Assembly: GCF_934630535.1 (NCBI RefSeq)
Contig: NZ_CAKTVU010000002.1
Coordinates: forward strand, 186,001-250,000
Length of the DNA stretch: 64,000 nucleotides
From: an uncultured Senegalimassilia sp.
GTDB lineage: Bacteria; Actinomycetota; Coriobacteriia; Coriobacteriales; Eggerthellaceae
Reading direction: 5' to 3'
Shown: positions 35,601 to 44,316 of the stretch, in pieces
Numbering within the stretch: the stretch's first letter is position 1
Layout: every line of letters begins with the position of its first letter
Notes under the pieces: generated by a model
Told to the model about the DNA's origin: nothing
The model's input: the letters and a program-made list of their open reading frames with translations, nothing else
Databases searched by the model: none
Position numbers and translations under genes: made by a program

Positions 35601-36367
35601 TTGCATGGAAGGAAATCATACGATTGCAAATCCAGAGAATTGAATGAGCAACGCTCTAAATTCGGAAACAATGATCCATCAAAATTCAAAGCTCCTGAGC
35701 AAAACGTCAAAGATAAATTAGTCAACGTGTTGCTGCATTTTGCAATAACCCTCTCATAGTTCAACTTGGGACATTTAACCAGCCCTAAGCCGCGAATACT
35801 ATCGACCGGGATATCCAGCGAACTAAGATTGGCGCATTCGCTGACGATCAACTGCGTCAAATGATTGGCATTGCGAACCTCAATCGACTCAAGCGAAGGC
35901 ATGCCTCGAACATATAGTGAGTCCAGATTCGAGGCATCTTCGAGAATCAGGCGCCTCACACCCACAAGCGCATTGCCATCGCGTTCGTCACCGGCTATAT
36001 CAAGGTTCTTCGGAGTAATGTTTCCGGAATTGCCCTGGCTCGTCTCCATATCGAATGTTTTAGGGATTGCCAAAGTATCGCCCGACAAATCAGCATCGCT
36101 AATATCGACAGAGTAAAGCTCCTGGATAGGGTTTCCGCTTTCGTCATACAGAGGATATCCGTTTTCGTCAAAAGAATACTGGCTTGACGTCCATCCGTAC
36201 AAACCGGAAACACTGGCTGAAGAAGACGCAACGGCGTCCGCCGATCCGTCTTCCCCCTCAGCGGCAACCGCCACGCCACCCCAGGGCATAAGCCCGACGG
36301 CAAGCACGGCAGACAGCCCAAGCCTAACAGCCCGCGACGGCGGCCTCGATTGGAATCTCTTTGCCAT
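32630..36367 (-). CDS. large secreted surface protein: leucine-rich and Ig-like regions, choline-binding-type repeats, Cys/His tail
   Basis: A 1245-residue protein with a signal peptide (VRLGLSAVLAVGLMPWGGVAVAA). Residues about 100-300 form irregular leucine-rich repeats (LTQLIVSECANLSSLDI, LESLNLYSCGLDFVDLS). Residues 330-800 look like bacterial Ig-like/Big2 modules (SSDPSVVSCKLDENG, ATSDNPEVATIKDG). An MBG-like unit comes next (about 810-930), then about 11 aromatic wall-binding repeats (945-1195). The end YHRTTGCPTLS...CKVCWH resembles a small Cys/His motif found at the end of other Gram-positive secreted proteins. Probably an adhesin. AAAGGGG precedes ATG 36367. Confidence 0.82.
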   Translation of the reverse strand: MAKRFQSRPPSRAVRLGLSAVLAVGLMPWGGVAVAAEGEDGSADAVASSSASVSGLYGWTSSQYSFDENGYPLYDESGNPIQELYSVDISDADLSGDTLAIPKTFDMETSQGNSGNITPKNLDIAGDERDGNALVGVRRLILEDASNLDSLYVRGMPSLESIEVRNANHLTQLIVSECANLSSLDIPVDSIRGLGLVKCPKLNYERVIAKCSNTLTNLSLTFCSGALNFDGSLFPNLERCSFNSLDLQSYDFLPCNKLESLNLYSCGLDFVDLSKIPQSVTSFSCQGNRIADTTPIVERFGDGAKVDGQFSNMSAEPNWGIHVIDDGCANGYLMPGASVAFDTADTYLPTMDKRGWLSEDRVARNALSNYSVESSDPSVVSCKLDENGSESGIGGRLVLDAVASGTATIKVHYSFQGRYRTYEDDQVVNVVVSAEENPIASIESADSLSFNAVTDCAICKASGVNHVEQLGTQAYVLVRGADSAHAFTLGQDVRVSSSDESVVSAYLSRNQFSANANLEVCVGDPGDAVLTLTAYKDGNPTGVEKKIAVHVGEQVNPTLVVQPEATIYMEKNITKGASIVARPNSSGTYLSSYEANGAIEALKRQHVQFDYGVTSSGYPDYVPYVTATSDNPEVATIKDGYLSERSAGVANITISDIWGNQGTCKVTVVDRDDIGAKLSLTQDELTVEQGKQLDMSKYIAGLDKLTESERSALQPLVFKTGNTGVAVFKSADGTEGLNNQDVLQMLARGVGDTTVTLCYPTSARYGSYVQDVNNWEVKELGSMTIHVIEPKPDKRQSVEAPSAPQGLAYTGAEQVGIKDSDFYTVENGSATNAGSYAAKLSLKDKEHCVWASTGTSDDLTVDWRIEPTSISEVEVSGIDETYAYTGKAISPNVKCTFNGKELKRGTDYVLTLSDNVKVGTAKVSIAGKGNFSGTQDKTFTIEKNPAKWMSDSRGWWYSNGDDTYPSSCWKEIDGSFYYFDASGYMKTGWVSDGGKWYYCNGSGAMQTGWQVIGGAWYWFDVDGEMATGWRIVDGAYYLFAGSGAMQTGWQQSGGAWYYLASSGAMATGWQAIGGAWYWFADSGAMATGWSRIGGTYYLFAGSGAMLTGWQQSGGAWYYLAGSGAMQTGWLQLGSTWYWFDASGAMATGWRSIGGTYYYFDGSGAMATNRWVGDYYVTGSGAMATNQWVGGYYVGADGQWQYVYWTPSGGSYHRTTGCPTLSKSTTILHGTWYDAGNRSMCKVCWH

Positions 36368-36550
36368 TTCTACCCCTTTCCTAAGAGAAAGCTACCTGAC
36401 CGTATTATCCCCCCTCACAAGCTCTTCATAAAGCATGTATCGCTCGAATTAAACGCATTATTACGTTTGCTCAAACGAGGAATGTGAGCCCTCCCTCATA
36501 TCTAGCCACATATATTCGGCAAGGTTCAATAGATACGCAAATGACCCTGC

Positions 36551-36636
36551 TGTTCAATATTTAGCATACTTGTGATGATTTTGAACAATACCTCACATTG
36601 TTCGAACTTCTTGTTACGATTCGAATATCCGAACAA
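36551..36636. promoter_or_regulatory. operator-like TGTTC inverted repeats upstream of the lic operon
   Basis: Two nested inverted repeats in AT-rich DNA: TGTTCAA (36551-36557) with TTGAACA (36581-36587), and TTGTTCG (36598-36604) with CGAACAA (36630-36636). The second pair ends 18 bp before the ATG. The product of the next gene begins with a winged helix, so autoregulation is possible. No strong -10 is seen, though TCGAAT at 36621-36626 has TTGTTC 17 bases ahead of it. Confidence 0.45.
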
Positions 36637-36653
36637 CGAAAGGCGCTTCAACA

Positions 36654-38420
36654 ATGCTGTCTCAGAATCAATTCAAAGTGATCAACGCTCTCAACAAGCA
36701 AAGCGAGCTTACCCAAAGAGAGCTTTCAAACGAGACCGGACTTAGCCTTGCCACGATCAACGCCACCTGCAAAGAGTGCGAAACTGCCGGCTTGATCGAA
36801 AGCGGCCGACTCACTATTGCGGGCATAGCCGCATTGAAGCCCTATGCTGTAGATAATGCGGTTATCCTTGCAGCCGGCCTCTCATCGCGTTTCGCCCCTA
36901 TTTCCTATGAGCGCCCTAAGGGACTGCTAAAAGTTCGCGGCGAAATCCTCATCGAGCGCCAAATCGAACAGCTCCAAGCTGTAGGAATCCGCGACATCGT
37001 CATCGTAGTCGGCTACAAAAAGGAATCGTTCTTCTACCTCGAGGACAAATATGGGGTGAAGATCGTTGTTAATCGCGAGTATGCATCTCGCAACAACAAT
37101 TCCTCGCTCATGCTGGTTCGCGAGATTCTCGACAACACCTACATCTGCTCGTCGGATAACTATTTTGAGGAAAACCCCTTCGAAAGCCATGTGTGGAAGG
37201 CTTATTACTCCGCAGAGTACGCTGAGGGCTTCACGAAGGAATGGTGCATCAAAACCGGATCGCATGACCGAATCACAAAGGTGACTGTCGGCGGAACCGA
37301 TGCGTGGTACATGATTGGTCACGTGTTCTTCGACCGCGTGTTCTCCGCACATTTCCGCGAAATCCTTGAGGCCGAGTACGATCTACCCCAAACTCGCGAC
37401 AAGCTCTGGGAAGACCTGTACGTCGAGCACATCAAAGAGTTCGACATGCAAATCAGACGATACGACCAGCCGATCATCCACGAGTTCGACTCACTCGATG
37501 AGCTGCGAGACTTCGACCCCCTCTTCCTTGAGAACCTTGATTCCGAGATCTTCGACAACATCGTCGCAGTTCTCGGCTGCGACAAATCCGAAATCCATAA
37601 CGTCTACCCGCTCAAACAGGGGCTTACGAACCTCAGCTGCCACTTCTCCACCAATGATGGCGAATGGGTATATCGCCACCCCGGCGTAGGAACAGAGCTG
37701 CTCATCGACCGCGCAGCGGAGAAAACCGCCCTCGAAACCGCGCGAACTCTTGGGCTGGACAACACCTTCGTTTTCGAAAATCCTCGACGCGGTTGGAAGA
37801 TCTCGAAGTTCATTCCCGACTGCAAAAACCTCGACCCGAAAAACGATGCCCAGCTGCAGAAAGCAATGACTATGGCGCGTCAGCTGCACGAGTCCGACGC
37901 CACCGTCGAACGCCGCTTCAGCTTCTACGACGAAGGCAAAGGCTACGAGCAATCGCTCTTGGCAAGAGGCCCCATCGATGTTACGGATTGGGCGGACATG
38001 GAAGCCCAGGCAACGGAGCTCCATATGCTGCTTGAGGCGGAAAGCAGCGAACCGGTGTTGTGCCACAACGACTTCTTCAGCCTGAATTTCCTTGTTGAGG
38101 AAAACGGCAACGTCAGCCTAATCGACTGGGAATACGCAGGCATGAGCGACTATGCAAATGATTTTGGCACGTTTTGCGTATGCGATCAACTTGACGAGGA
38201 AGAGATGCATCGCGCTCTCACGCACTACTTCGGGCGCACGCCCACGGATGCCGAATGGCGGCATAACCTTGCCCAGGTTGGAATGGCAGGCTGGTGTTGG
38301 TACGCGTGGTCGCTTCTGAAAGAATCGGAAGGCGAAAACGTCGGCGAGTGGGCCTACATCTACTACCGCTACGGCAAAACGTATCTGAAAAAAGCGCTGG
38401 ACCTGTACAAACAGCAATAG
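36654..38420 (+). CDS. fusion of winged helix, CTP:phosphocholine cytidylyltransferase (LicC) and choline kinase (LicA)
   Basis: One 588-residue polypeptide would phosphorylate choline and activate it to CDP-choline. Residues 1-62 are a MarR-like winged helix (ELTQRELSNETGLSLATINA). Residues about 67-290 are a nucleotidyltransferase with LAAGLSSRFAP, RPKGLLKVRGE and SSDNYFEENPF, as in LicC. Residues about 300-588 are a LicA-type kinase with LTNLSCHF, CHNDFFSLNFL (catalytic HND...N) and LIDWEYAGMSDYANDF. The winged helix may bind DNA, giving a self-regulated enzyme. AAAGG precedes ATG 36654. First gene of the lic operon. Confidence 0.9.
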   Translation: MLSQNQFKVINALNKQSELTQRELSNETGLSLATINATCKECETAGLIESGRLTIAGIAALKPYAVDNAVILAAGLSSRFAPISYERPKGLLKVRGEILIERQIEQLQAVGIRDIVIVVGYKKESFFYLEDKYGVKIVVNREYASRNNNSSLMLVREILDNTYICSSDNYFEENPFESHVWKAYYSAEYAEGFTKEWCIKTGSHDRITKVTVGGTDAWYMIGHVFFDRVFSAHFREILEAEYDLPQTRDKLWEDLYVEHIKEFDMQIRRYDQPIIHEFDSLDELRDFDPLFLENLDSEIFDNIVAVLGCDKSEIHNVYPLKQGLTNLSCHFSTNDGEWVYRHPGVGTELLIDRAAEKTALETARTLGLDNTFVFENPRRGWKISKFIPDCKNLDPKNDAQLQKAMTMARQLHESDATVERRFSFYDEGKGYEQSLLARGPIDVTDWADMEAQATELHMLLEAESSEPVLCHNDFFSLNFLVEENGNVSLIDWEYAGMSDYANDFGTFCVCDQLDEEEMHRALTHYFGRTPTDAEWRHNLAQVGMAGWCWYAWSLLKESEGENVGEWAYIYYRYGKTYLKKALDLYKQQ

Positions 38421-38457
38421 CTCTCAAAAGGCACCACGAGATCAAGGGAGGAATCCG

Positions 38458-39564
38458 ATGGAGGCAAAAGTCAAAACACTACGCAACCAGCGGCGAAAAC
38501 AGTTCATGACGAGGGGCATCACCTTTGCCGTGGCATCAGGTATCTGCTACGGCTTATACACGGGCTTCCTCACCTTGGCGGAAACCCAAGGAGTATGGGG
38601 CGACTGGTTCGCGGGCACCGAATGGGGCAACGGCAATGCAGCACTGAACGCATTCACCATCACGTTCACGCTTGCCGCCTTAGCAGCAGGCCTCAACGAC
38701 CTGTTCAGCGGCATATGGTCGATTGCAGTTTGCGCGAAAAACCGGCAGCTTGGCGATTTCTGGAAAACCCTTAAAACCAAGCCGGGCCGCGTGATGATGC
38801 TCTGCGCGATAATCGGAGGTCCCTTCGCGACGATCTGCTATGTAATCGGTCTCAACTCGGCGACGGCTTCAGGAAACCCAGGCGTAATCGTACCTATCGC
38901 TGCTTTAAATTGCGCCATCGGCGCAGTGCTCGGACGCATCCTCTTCAAGCAAAAGCTGAGTGCGCATAAGGTTATCGGCATTCTGGTTTGTCTAGCATCT
39001 GCGGGCATGATCGGAGGAGCAAGCTTCGCCTCCATGGGACCCGACGCACTGCTCGGTTGCCTGTTCGCCTTCCTGGCGGCGTTCGGATGGGGATTCGAAG
39101 GCTGCGTCGCCGGCTTCGGCACTATATTGATTGATTACCGAATCGGCATCGCCATTCGCCAAACCACCGCAGGACTCCTAGAACTGCTGGTCGCCTTCCC
39201 CATCCTTGCTACCATCGGTGGAGGTATCGGCAGCGTTCCGGAGCTGCTTGGCGCGGCAACCTCCACTCCGGCATTGCTTATCTTTGCCATCTCCGGCCTA
39301 TTTGCCATGCCAGCTTACTCCTTCTGGTATAAGGGCAATTCGATGTGCGGTACAGCTCTGGGCATGGCATGCAATGGCATGTACGCATTCTGGGGTCCGC
39401 TATTCATCTGGTTGATTCTTGGAGTACTGAACATCGGCGGCATGAGCGCCGATTACCCGCCGCTCTCGATGACGCAATGGTTCGGAGCGATCATCATGGT
39501 CGCAGGTATCTTCTGCATCGCAGTGAACCCGATCGATATGATTCGCAAAAAGCAGGAGGATTAA
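38458..39564 (+). CDS. licB: LicB-type choline transporter (DMT/EamA superfamily)
   Basis: A 368-residue membrane protein with about ten helices, organised as two repeats typical of the drug/metabolite transporter superfamily. Motifs such as GICYGLYTGFLT, GNPGVIVPIAALNCAIGAVLGRIL and GWGFEGCVAGFG agree with the choline permease LicB. It sits 37 bp after the LicC-LicA fusion with GGGAGG six bases before ATG 38458, so choline uptake and activation are one operon. Selectivity for choline is inferred mainly from context. Confidence 0.85.
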   Translation: MEAKVKTLRNQRRKQFMTRGITFAVASGICYGLYTGFLTLAETQGVWGDWFAGTEWGNGNAALNAFTITFTLAALAAGLNDLFSGIWSIAVCAKNRQLGDFWKTLKTKPGRVMMLCAIIGGPFATICYVIGLNSATASGNPGVIVPIAALNCAIGAVLGRILFKQKLSAHKVIGILVCLASAGMIGGASFASMGPDALLGCLFAFLAAFGWGFEGCVAGFGTILIDYRIGIAIRQTTAGLLELLVAFPILATIGGGIGSVPELLGAATSTPALLIFAISGLFAMPAYSFWYKGNSMCGTALGMACNGMYAFWGPLFIWLILGVLNIGGMSADYPPLSMTQWFGAIIMVAGIFCIAVNPIDMIRKKQED

Positions 39565-39567
39565 ACG

Positions 39568-39840
39568 ATGAGCAACGAACTGCCTTTGTATTACGCAATC
39601 ATGAAACACTTCACCAACGGCAAACCCGATTGCGCAGAGGGCGTAATGCGTGATCTGGCCGCCAGCTATAGCGCCTACAAGCTGTTCACCAGGAAAGACA
39701 TCGACGAAGCGCTAGCAACCGCCAAGGAAAATGGGCTTCTAGACGAGTGCGATTGGGAAATAGACGCCAATAACGAGCTGCGAACCTACTATATTGCGAA
39801 CGACTTCGGGAAAGATATGATTGCGCGGTATATCGGATAA
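39568..39840 (+). CDS. small acidic protein in the lic operon, unknown function
   Basis: A 90-residue soluble protein without signal peptide or membrane helix. Its start lies 3 bp after the licB stop, with AGGAGG eight bases upstream inside the end of licB, so it is very likely translated. KLFTRKDIDEALATAKENGLLDEC suggests a helical winged-helix-like fold, but I recognise no family. It may regulate or stabilise the lic enzymes. Confidence 0.72.
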   Translation: MSNELPLYYAIMKHFTNGKPDCAEGVMRDLAASYSAYKLFTRKDIDEALATAKENGLLDECDWEIDANNELRTYYIANDFGKDMIARYIG

Positions 39841-39884
39841 TCAAACGTATCCGCATCATTCCTCGCATCATTTTGGGACGCACA

Positions 39885-39927
39885 GCGCGACGAGCATCGA
39901 GCAATCGATCCTCCCTGCTCGTCGCGC
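39885..39927. terminator. terminator between the lic operon and the DUF6541-like gene
   Basis: Perfect 12-bp stem GCGCGACGAGCA/TGCTCGTCGCGC with a 19-base loop, between convergent genes. T-runs are poor on plus; on minus it is preceded by TTTT, not followed, so its direction is uncertain. Confidence 0.5.
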
Positions 39928-39957
39928 AAAATCAAACACAATCGTTCAAGTCAAACG

Positions 39958-42033
39958 CTAGCCCTCCACCGCGGTTATCTTGTACAAACGCATATCGCCT
40001 TCCGCAAGGACAACCTCGAATCCCGGAGTATCATCACGTATCGAGTCAATGCCCCGCCACTGCTCTCCCTCTCCATAGGTGAACAAATGCGGGCTCTCGA
40101 CGTAAGGCTCCCCTTGGTCGAGCTGCAGAACGTATTGTCCGCCGATTACTGACACTGCCTCCCGAACATCATTTCTAGTGGCAGCATCGCAGAGATTATC
40201 ACGGATAATTCGACTCTCCATCGTCTCATTCGGGACGTCATAATCGCGCGTATGCCTGAAATAGGTTCGTAAATCATCCGCAGCAAATGCGAAAGCCGAT
40301 CCATCATCCGGAACATTGATAATCAAGGCACCATAAGGCACCGCATGTTTGACTTCCTGAACAAAAGCCTGCTCAGCATCATCGTACACAGAAGCAACCA
40401 ACGCTCCGGTATGCAGACCGCTCAGCACCGATCTAAACGCAATGGCTCCAGTTTGCGACCCTGGAGCAGGTATTCCCGGAAACGTCGAACCTAGCACCGC
40501 GAACAGCGCAAGGCAGGCAGCAATAGCCGTTGACGCAGAAAGCGGAACCGTAGCTTTTCGCACTTTCTCGATAAGCATGATAATCCCTCGCCAGCATGCA
40601 TATAGACCCATTGCCGATAAGAAGATACCGATCAACGACGCCATAGCACCGCAGCGCCATGGATCGGTATACCAAAACCCGCCAAAAATGTGCTTCAACG
40701 GCCCATCGGAGTATCCGTTCACCACAAAAATCAAGCAGGCAAACGCATAAGAAAACGACAGCCAAAGATACCTACGGTGCCAAAGCGTCCAAGCGGCCCC
40801 TATCATAATGAGTCCAGCCAGGATTATCTGAGACCCTTCGGCCATAAACCCAACGACCAGGGCGTCCTCAAAAGCCTCCAACCTATCAGCATAGGGAAGC
40901 CAGGTATGCTGAACAACCGAAGCCAAAAAAGGAGCGTTATAGCACGCCATCCAGATTGCATAAATGATGGCAAGAGCAATTGCGCCGAACAAGATACGCA
41001 TAGCAACGCAAGATTTCGCCCTGCACCTCATCGACAGAGGAATACGCGATGCCTGCCAGATGCAGAAAGGCGCAAGCAACACGGCAAGCGTGAACACAGC
41101 ATTCGGCTGAGCCAAAGCCAGCGACAGCAATGCAAAGACGAAGACAACGGCAAGACCTACGCGCTGTTTACGAGAACAACCGAACTGAAACATCAGCAAA
41201 AAAGTAGCCGCGGCGGCAGGAACAAGACAAAACGCGGATAAGTTCGGATAGAGAGGACCGAACAAGATAATCATCCAAGGAAACCCTGCAAACAGCAGCG
41301 TGCAGAAAGTGCCAAAAGGAATAACAGCCTTTCGATCGTCGAACAGCACACGCATAAAAGCAAACGAACCAGCAGGAAGGACGAATGCCACAAAAACGAA
41401 GTTTGCCACGTTTTCCGCAAGAGCAGTTGTGACCCCCATAGAAGTGACCGCTAATGCAGCTATTGAATACCATGCGGTCGGGTAAAAACCACCACCCGGC
41501 AAAGGATTAATGGCAGCATCGCTAGCTGACGAATACAACGATGAAGCAAATGGCGACCAAACCCCGGAGTTAACAAAGCTCTGAACAGTTCCAAGATGAC
41601 TGATGTTGTCGAATTGTTGCGCGTACGAATCAGGAGACCCTAAATACCAGACGAACAAACCGCCGGCAAACAGGCACGCAAACGCAATGTAGCCAAGAAG
41701 GCATGCACTATCAAACGATAGCCTGCCACCAAGCACCGTCCCGTGATCCGACAGGGAAAATGAGACAGGGTGCTTTCGTTTGAGACCGAAACGCAGAATC
41801 GCAAAAATAATCGCAGCTAAAGCAAGCAGCGGACCCGCCTGCGACGCCCAGCAAGACCAAATCCCAAGCTTCTCATACGCCAAACCAACCAGTGCGTATG
41901 CGGCCACACCCAAAAGCGAAGCCAGCGAGAACGCAAGACAACGCGACACGCCGAATCCGCGCAGCATAAGAAACCCTGGGCCGAACAACGATATCGCGAC
42001 TATGGCAGTCGTCAGAAAAAACAAACCCCACAT
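39958..42033 (-). CDS. polytopic membrane protein, DUF6541-like (copy 1)
   Basis: A 691-residue protein with about 13 membrane helices followed by a C-terminal external domain of about 150 residues. SDNISHLGTVQSF-type (here FDNISHLGTV), FYPTAWYSIAAL, LFGPLYPNLSAF and FWYTDPWRCGA are all shared with the protein at 59675-61717, so the two are paralogues. Such proteins occur in actinobacterial surface-polysaccharide loci and may be GT-C-type glycosyltransferases, but no activity is known to me. ATG 42033 has AAGGAAGG eight bases upstream; the longer TTG start lacks a site. Confidence 0.78.
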   Translation of the reverse strand: MWGLFFLTTAIVAISLFGPGFLMLRGFGVSRCLAFSLASLLGVAAYALVGLAYEKLGIWSCWASQAGPLLALAAIIFAILRFGLKRKHPVSFSLSDHGTVLGGRLSFDSACLLGYIAFACLFAGGLFVWYLGSPDSYAQQFDNISHLGTVQSFVNSGVWSPFASSLYSSASDAAINPLPGGGFYPTAWYSIAALAVTSMGVTTALAENVANFVFVAFVLPAGSFAFMRVLFDDRKAVIPFGTFCTLLFAGFPWMIILFGPLYPNLSAFCLVPAAAATFLLMFQFGCSRKQRVGLAVVFVFALLSLALAQPNAVFTLAVLLAPFCIWQASRIPLSMRCRAKSCVAMRILFGAIALAIIYAIWMACYNAPFLASVVQHTWLPYADRLEAFEDALVVGFMAEGSQIILAGLIMIGAAWTLWHRRYLWLSFSYAFACLIFVVNGYSDGPLKHIFGGFWYTDPWRCGAMASLIGIFLSAMGLYACWRGIIMLIEKVRKATVPLSASTAIAACLALFAVLGSTFPGIPAPGSQTGAIAFRSVLSGLHTGALVASVYDDAEQAFVQEVKHAVPYGALIINVPDDGSAFAFAADDLRTYFRHTRDYDVPNETMESRIIRDNLCDAATRNDVREAVSVIGGQYVLQLDQGEPYVESPHLFTYGEGEQWRGIDSIRDDTPGFEVVLAEGDMRLYKITAVEG

Positions 42034-42158
42034 GGGAGGCACCTTCCTTATGGTATTTAGCAATATCGAACTATTTTACGTTATGATTTGAACAGTTTGG
42101 CAAAATAACGGCGCAGCTTACATTACAGCATAGGCGCCAGATCAACCAAAGGACGAAC

Positions 42159-43268
42159 ATGAGCGAATCGCTTGTATCGATAATCGTGCCGATTTACAAC
42201 GCAGGCCCCTATCTGGAGCAATGTCTAGACAGCATCGTCGGGCAAACGCAAGATAACTTGGAAATCATCTTGCTCAACGACGGCAGCACCGACAAGTCGC
42301 TTTCCATCATGCAACGCTATGCCGCCAACGATAACCGTATCAAAATCATCGATAAGCAGAACCAAGGTTATGGCGCCACGTGCAATCGAGGCCTCACCGA
42401 AGCTACTGGCACCTGGATCTCCATTGTGGAACCTGACGACTGGATCGAACCTGGCATGTATTCCGACATGCTTGCCTTTGAGAGCGATTTTGCTCAAGCA
42501 GGGACACCACTCGACATCGTGAAAACACCGTATTGGCGCATCTGGATGCCCGACACCAAACAGCAGCGCAAGCTGAACTGCAGCTACAAAAACCGCATCC
42601 ATCCTGCAAAGCAGCCTTTTGCCATTGCTGATGCAGCACACCTGCTGTGCCATCATCCGTCTATCTGGTCTGCCATCTATCGCAAATCATTCTTGGACGA
42701 TCATGGCATTCGCTTTAAAGAGATCCCTGGTGCCGGCTGGGCCGACAATCCATTCCTGGTTGAAACGCTGTGCCAAACAGACCGTATCGGCTACTTCGAC
42801 ACCGCATATTACTGCTATCGCGAGGAAACGCCGGAAAAATCGAAGAACTTCGCCCACACGAACACCCTGCTGCCACTTGAGCGTTGGAACGATATGATGG
42901 ATGTTCTCGAGCGGTTGAACGTCACCGACGAACGCATTCTGCGAGCTCACAACAGCCGCGGATTCACCTACCTGTCCGGCATCATCGAAGAAGTCGACCT
43001 GACCCATGATGACGTTCGCGCGGAGGCAAAGCATATGTTCGAGCGCATGGATGCAAACCTAGTGTTTACCGACAACGAGGTATCGCCGGGTATGAAGCGC
43101 CTTTATGCAAATCTAAGAGGCATCCCCTGCCCGAAGATCAACCCCATGCCACACATGATGGGACTAATCGGACAGGGCGTTTACAATCTGAAGAACACCG
43201 GGGTAGTTAATACCCTTTTTGCAACAAAGAACTATCTCGCAAAACGAAACCGACGCGAGGGGAAATAA
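42159..43268 (+). CDS. GT2 family glycosyltransferase
   Basis: A 369-residue cytoplasmic enzyme with a GT-A fold: VSIIVPIYNAGPYLEQCLDS at the start, LLNDGSTDKS, GYGATCNRGL and the metal-binding region EPDDWIEP (DXD-like). The C-terminal 150 residues are helical without a membrane segment. It would add a sugar to a nucleotide-sugar acceptor in surface-glycan synthesis; the sugar is unknown. AAAGGACG precedes ATG 42159. It stands alone, opposite in strand to its neighbours, and ends before a strong 17-bp terminator stem. Confidence 0.88.
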   Translation: MSESLVSIIVPIYNAGPYLEQCLDSIVGQTQDNLEIILLNDGSTDKSLSIMQRYAANDNRIKIIDKQNQGYGATCNRGLTEATGTWISIVEPDDWIEPGMYSDMLAFESDFAQAGTPLDIVKTPYWRIWMPDTKQQRKLNCSYKNRIHPAKQPFAIADAAHLLCHHPSIWSAIYRKSFLDDHGIRFKEIPGAGWADNPFLVETLCQTDRIGYFDTAYYCYREETPEKSKNFAHTNTLLPLERWNDMMDVLERLNVTDERILRAHNSRGFTYLSGIIEEVDLTHDDVRAEAKHMFERMDANLVFTDNEVSPGMKRLYANLRGIPCPKINPMPHMMGLIGQGVYNLKNTGVVNTLFATKNYLAKRNRREGK

Positions 43269-43285
43269 CTCCGACCACTCCAACC

Positions 43286-43324
43286 AAGCGAATGGGCTGC
43301 CCAATACGGGCAGCCCATTCGCTT
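43286..43324. terminator. bidirectional terminator
   Basis: Perfect 17-bp stem (43286-43302 with 43308-43324) around AATAC, between the convergent GT2 gene and the licD operon. Its outermost AAGC/GCTT pairs supply only short A and T runs. Confidence 0.8.
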
Positions 43325-43455
43325 CAGTAAAGCTAATCAGCCAAACTGTGCCTACTGATTTTGTCCATACAAGCATAGACTTTACTGCGCCAATTACAAA
43401 TACCGACCATAACGCAACCGGGTTCACGCATGAAGTATGGACAAGGCAAGAGCAT

Positions 43456-44298
43456 CTATAAGTCCTTGCCCAAATACAATTCTTTTGGCGCATGATTACG
43501 ACGTTGATCCTCAGGTGGCAGTTGATTCCACGTTTGACCATATTGCGTACGCAAGTAACCCTCGACATCGGCAGGAGCGAAAAACTCTTTTCCCTCAAAA
43601 CAAATGACGCTCGGAGGTAACAACATGCTCTTCGGAAACGGCTCAGTAGCCGCATACGAAGACGCCATCAGCATATCAGACTCTGAATCATCCTTCGCAA
43701 TCATAGCAACCTTGTCGAACCCACGGTTGATACGCTCAGGAGAAAACAGCGCACGCACCGCATAGTGCGCTACACGACACGCAATTGCTTCTATCGTCCC
43801 CATAGCACCTTTGTGCGGCACCACAATGTGCTTGGAATGATACAAATACGAGATACTCTGCCACATCATGCAGCGTTTACGCTGCCGCTTAGCCGCATTC
43901 GATTCAGCACAAACGGCATCATACGGGAAGATATCCACGAAAACGCCCTGGTCAAATCCGGCTTCTTCCGTTTCGTCGGTTACAAAACGCGTGTCTGTCA
44001 ACATAACCTTCGCAAACAAAGCAGCCTGACGCGGATTCATCCGAGAACAAGTCACGCAGAATCGCTCCCCCAGAGCCACAGGAGCAACCTCTAAGAAACG
44101 CTCGTAATCTTCGCGCGGCATACCTAGGTCAATATCGTCATCCCAAGGGATGAAACCGCCGTGACGTCGAGCGCCAAGCACAGTACCGGAATCTAAAAAG
44201 TAAGTAATCCCATGCTCACGACACACGGAATCGATTGCTTCAAGAATCTCAAGCTCCATCATCTGCAAACGGCGCAATGTAGCCTGTTCGTATTGCAT
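43456..44298 (-). CDS. licD: LicD-family phosphotransferase
   Basis: Likely transfers phosphocholine from CDP-choline to a sugar of the surface glycan. The 280-residue protein has the family core near the N-terminus: GITYFLDSGTVLGARRHGG and IPWDDDIDLGMPREDY (residues about 30-65), the metal-binding DDDID being diagnostic. AAGGGG precedes ATG 44298. Last gene of a five-gene operon (GT2, DUF2304, Wzx, GT2, licD) with an 18-bp gap to the preceding GT2. Together with the LicC-LicA fusion and LicB it completes the phosphocholine pathway. Some LicD relatives move other phospho-groups, so the substrate is inferred. Confidence 0.88.
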   Translation of the reverse strand: MQYEQATLRRLQMMELEILEAIDSVCREHGITYFLDSGTVLGARRHGGFIPWDDDIDLGMPREDYERFLEVAPVALGERFCVTCSRMNPRQAALFAKVMLTDTRFVTDETEEAGFDQGVFVDIFPYDAVCAESNAAKRQRKRCMMWQSISYLYHSKHIVVPHKGAMGTIEAIACRVAHYAVRALFSPERINRGFDKVAMIAKDDSESDMLMASSYAATEPFPKSMLLPPSVICFEGKEFFAPADVEGYLRTQYGQTWNQLPPEDQRRNHAPKELYLGKDL

Positions 44299-44316
44299 AG
44301 ATTCCCCTTTAGTAAC

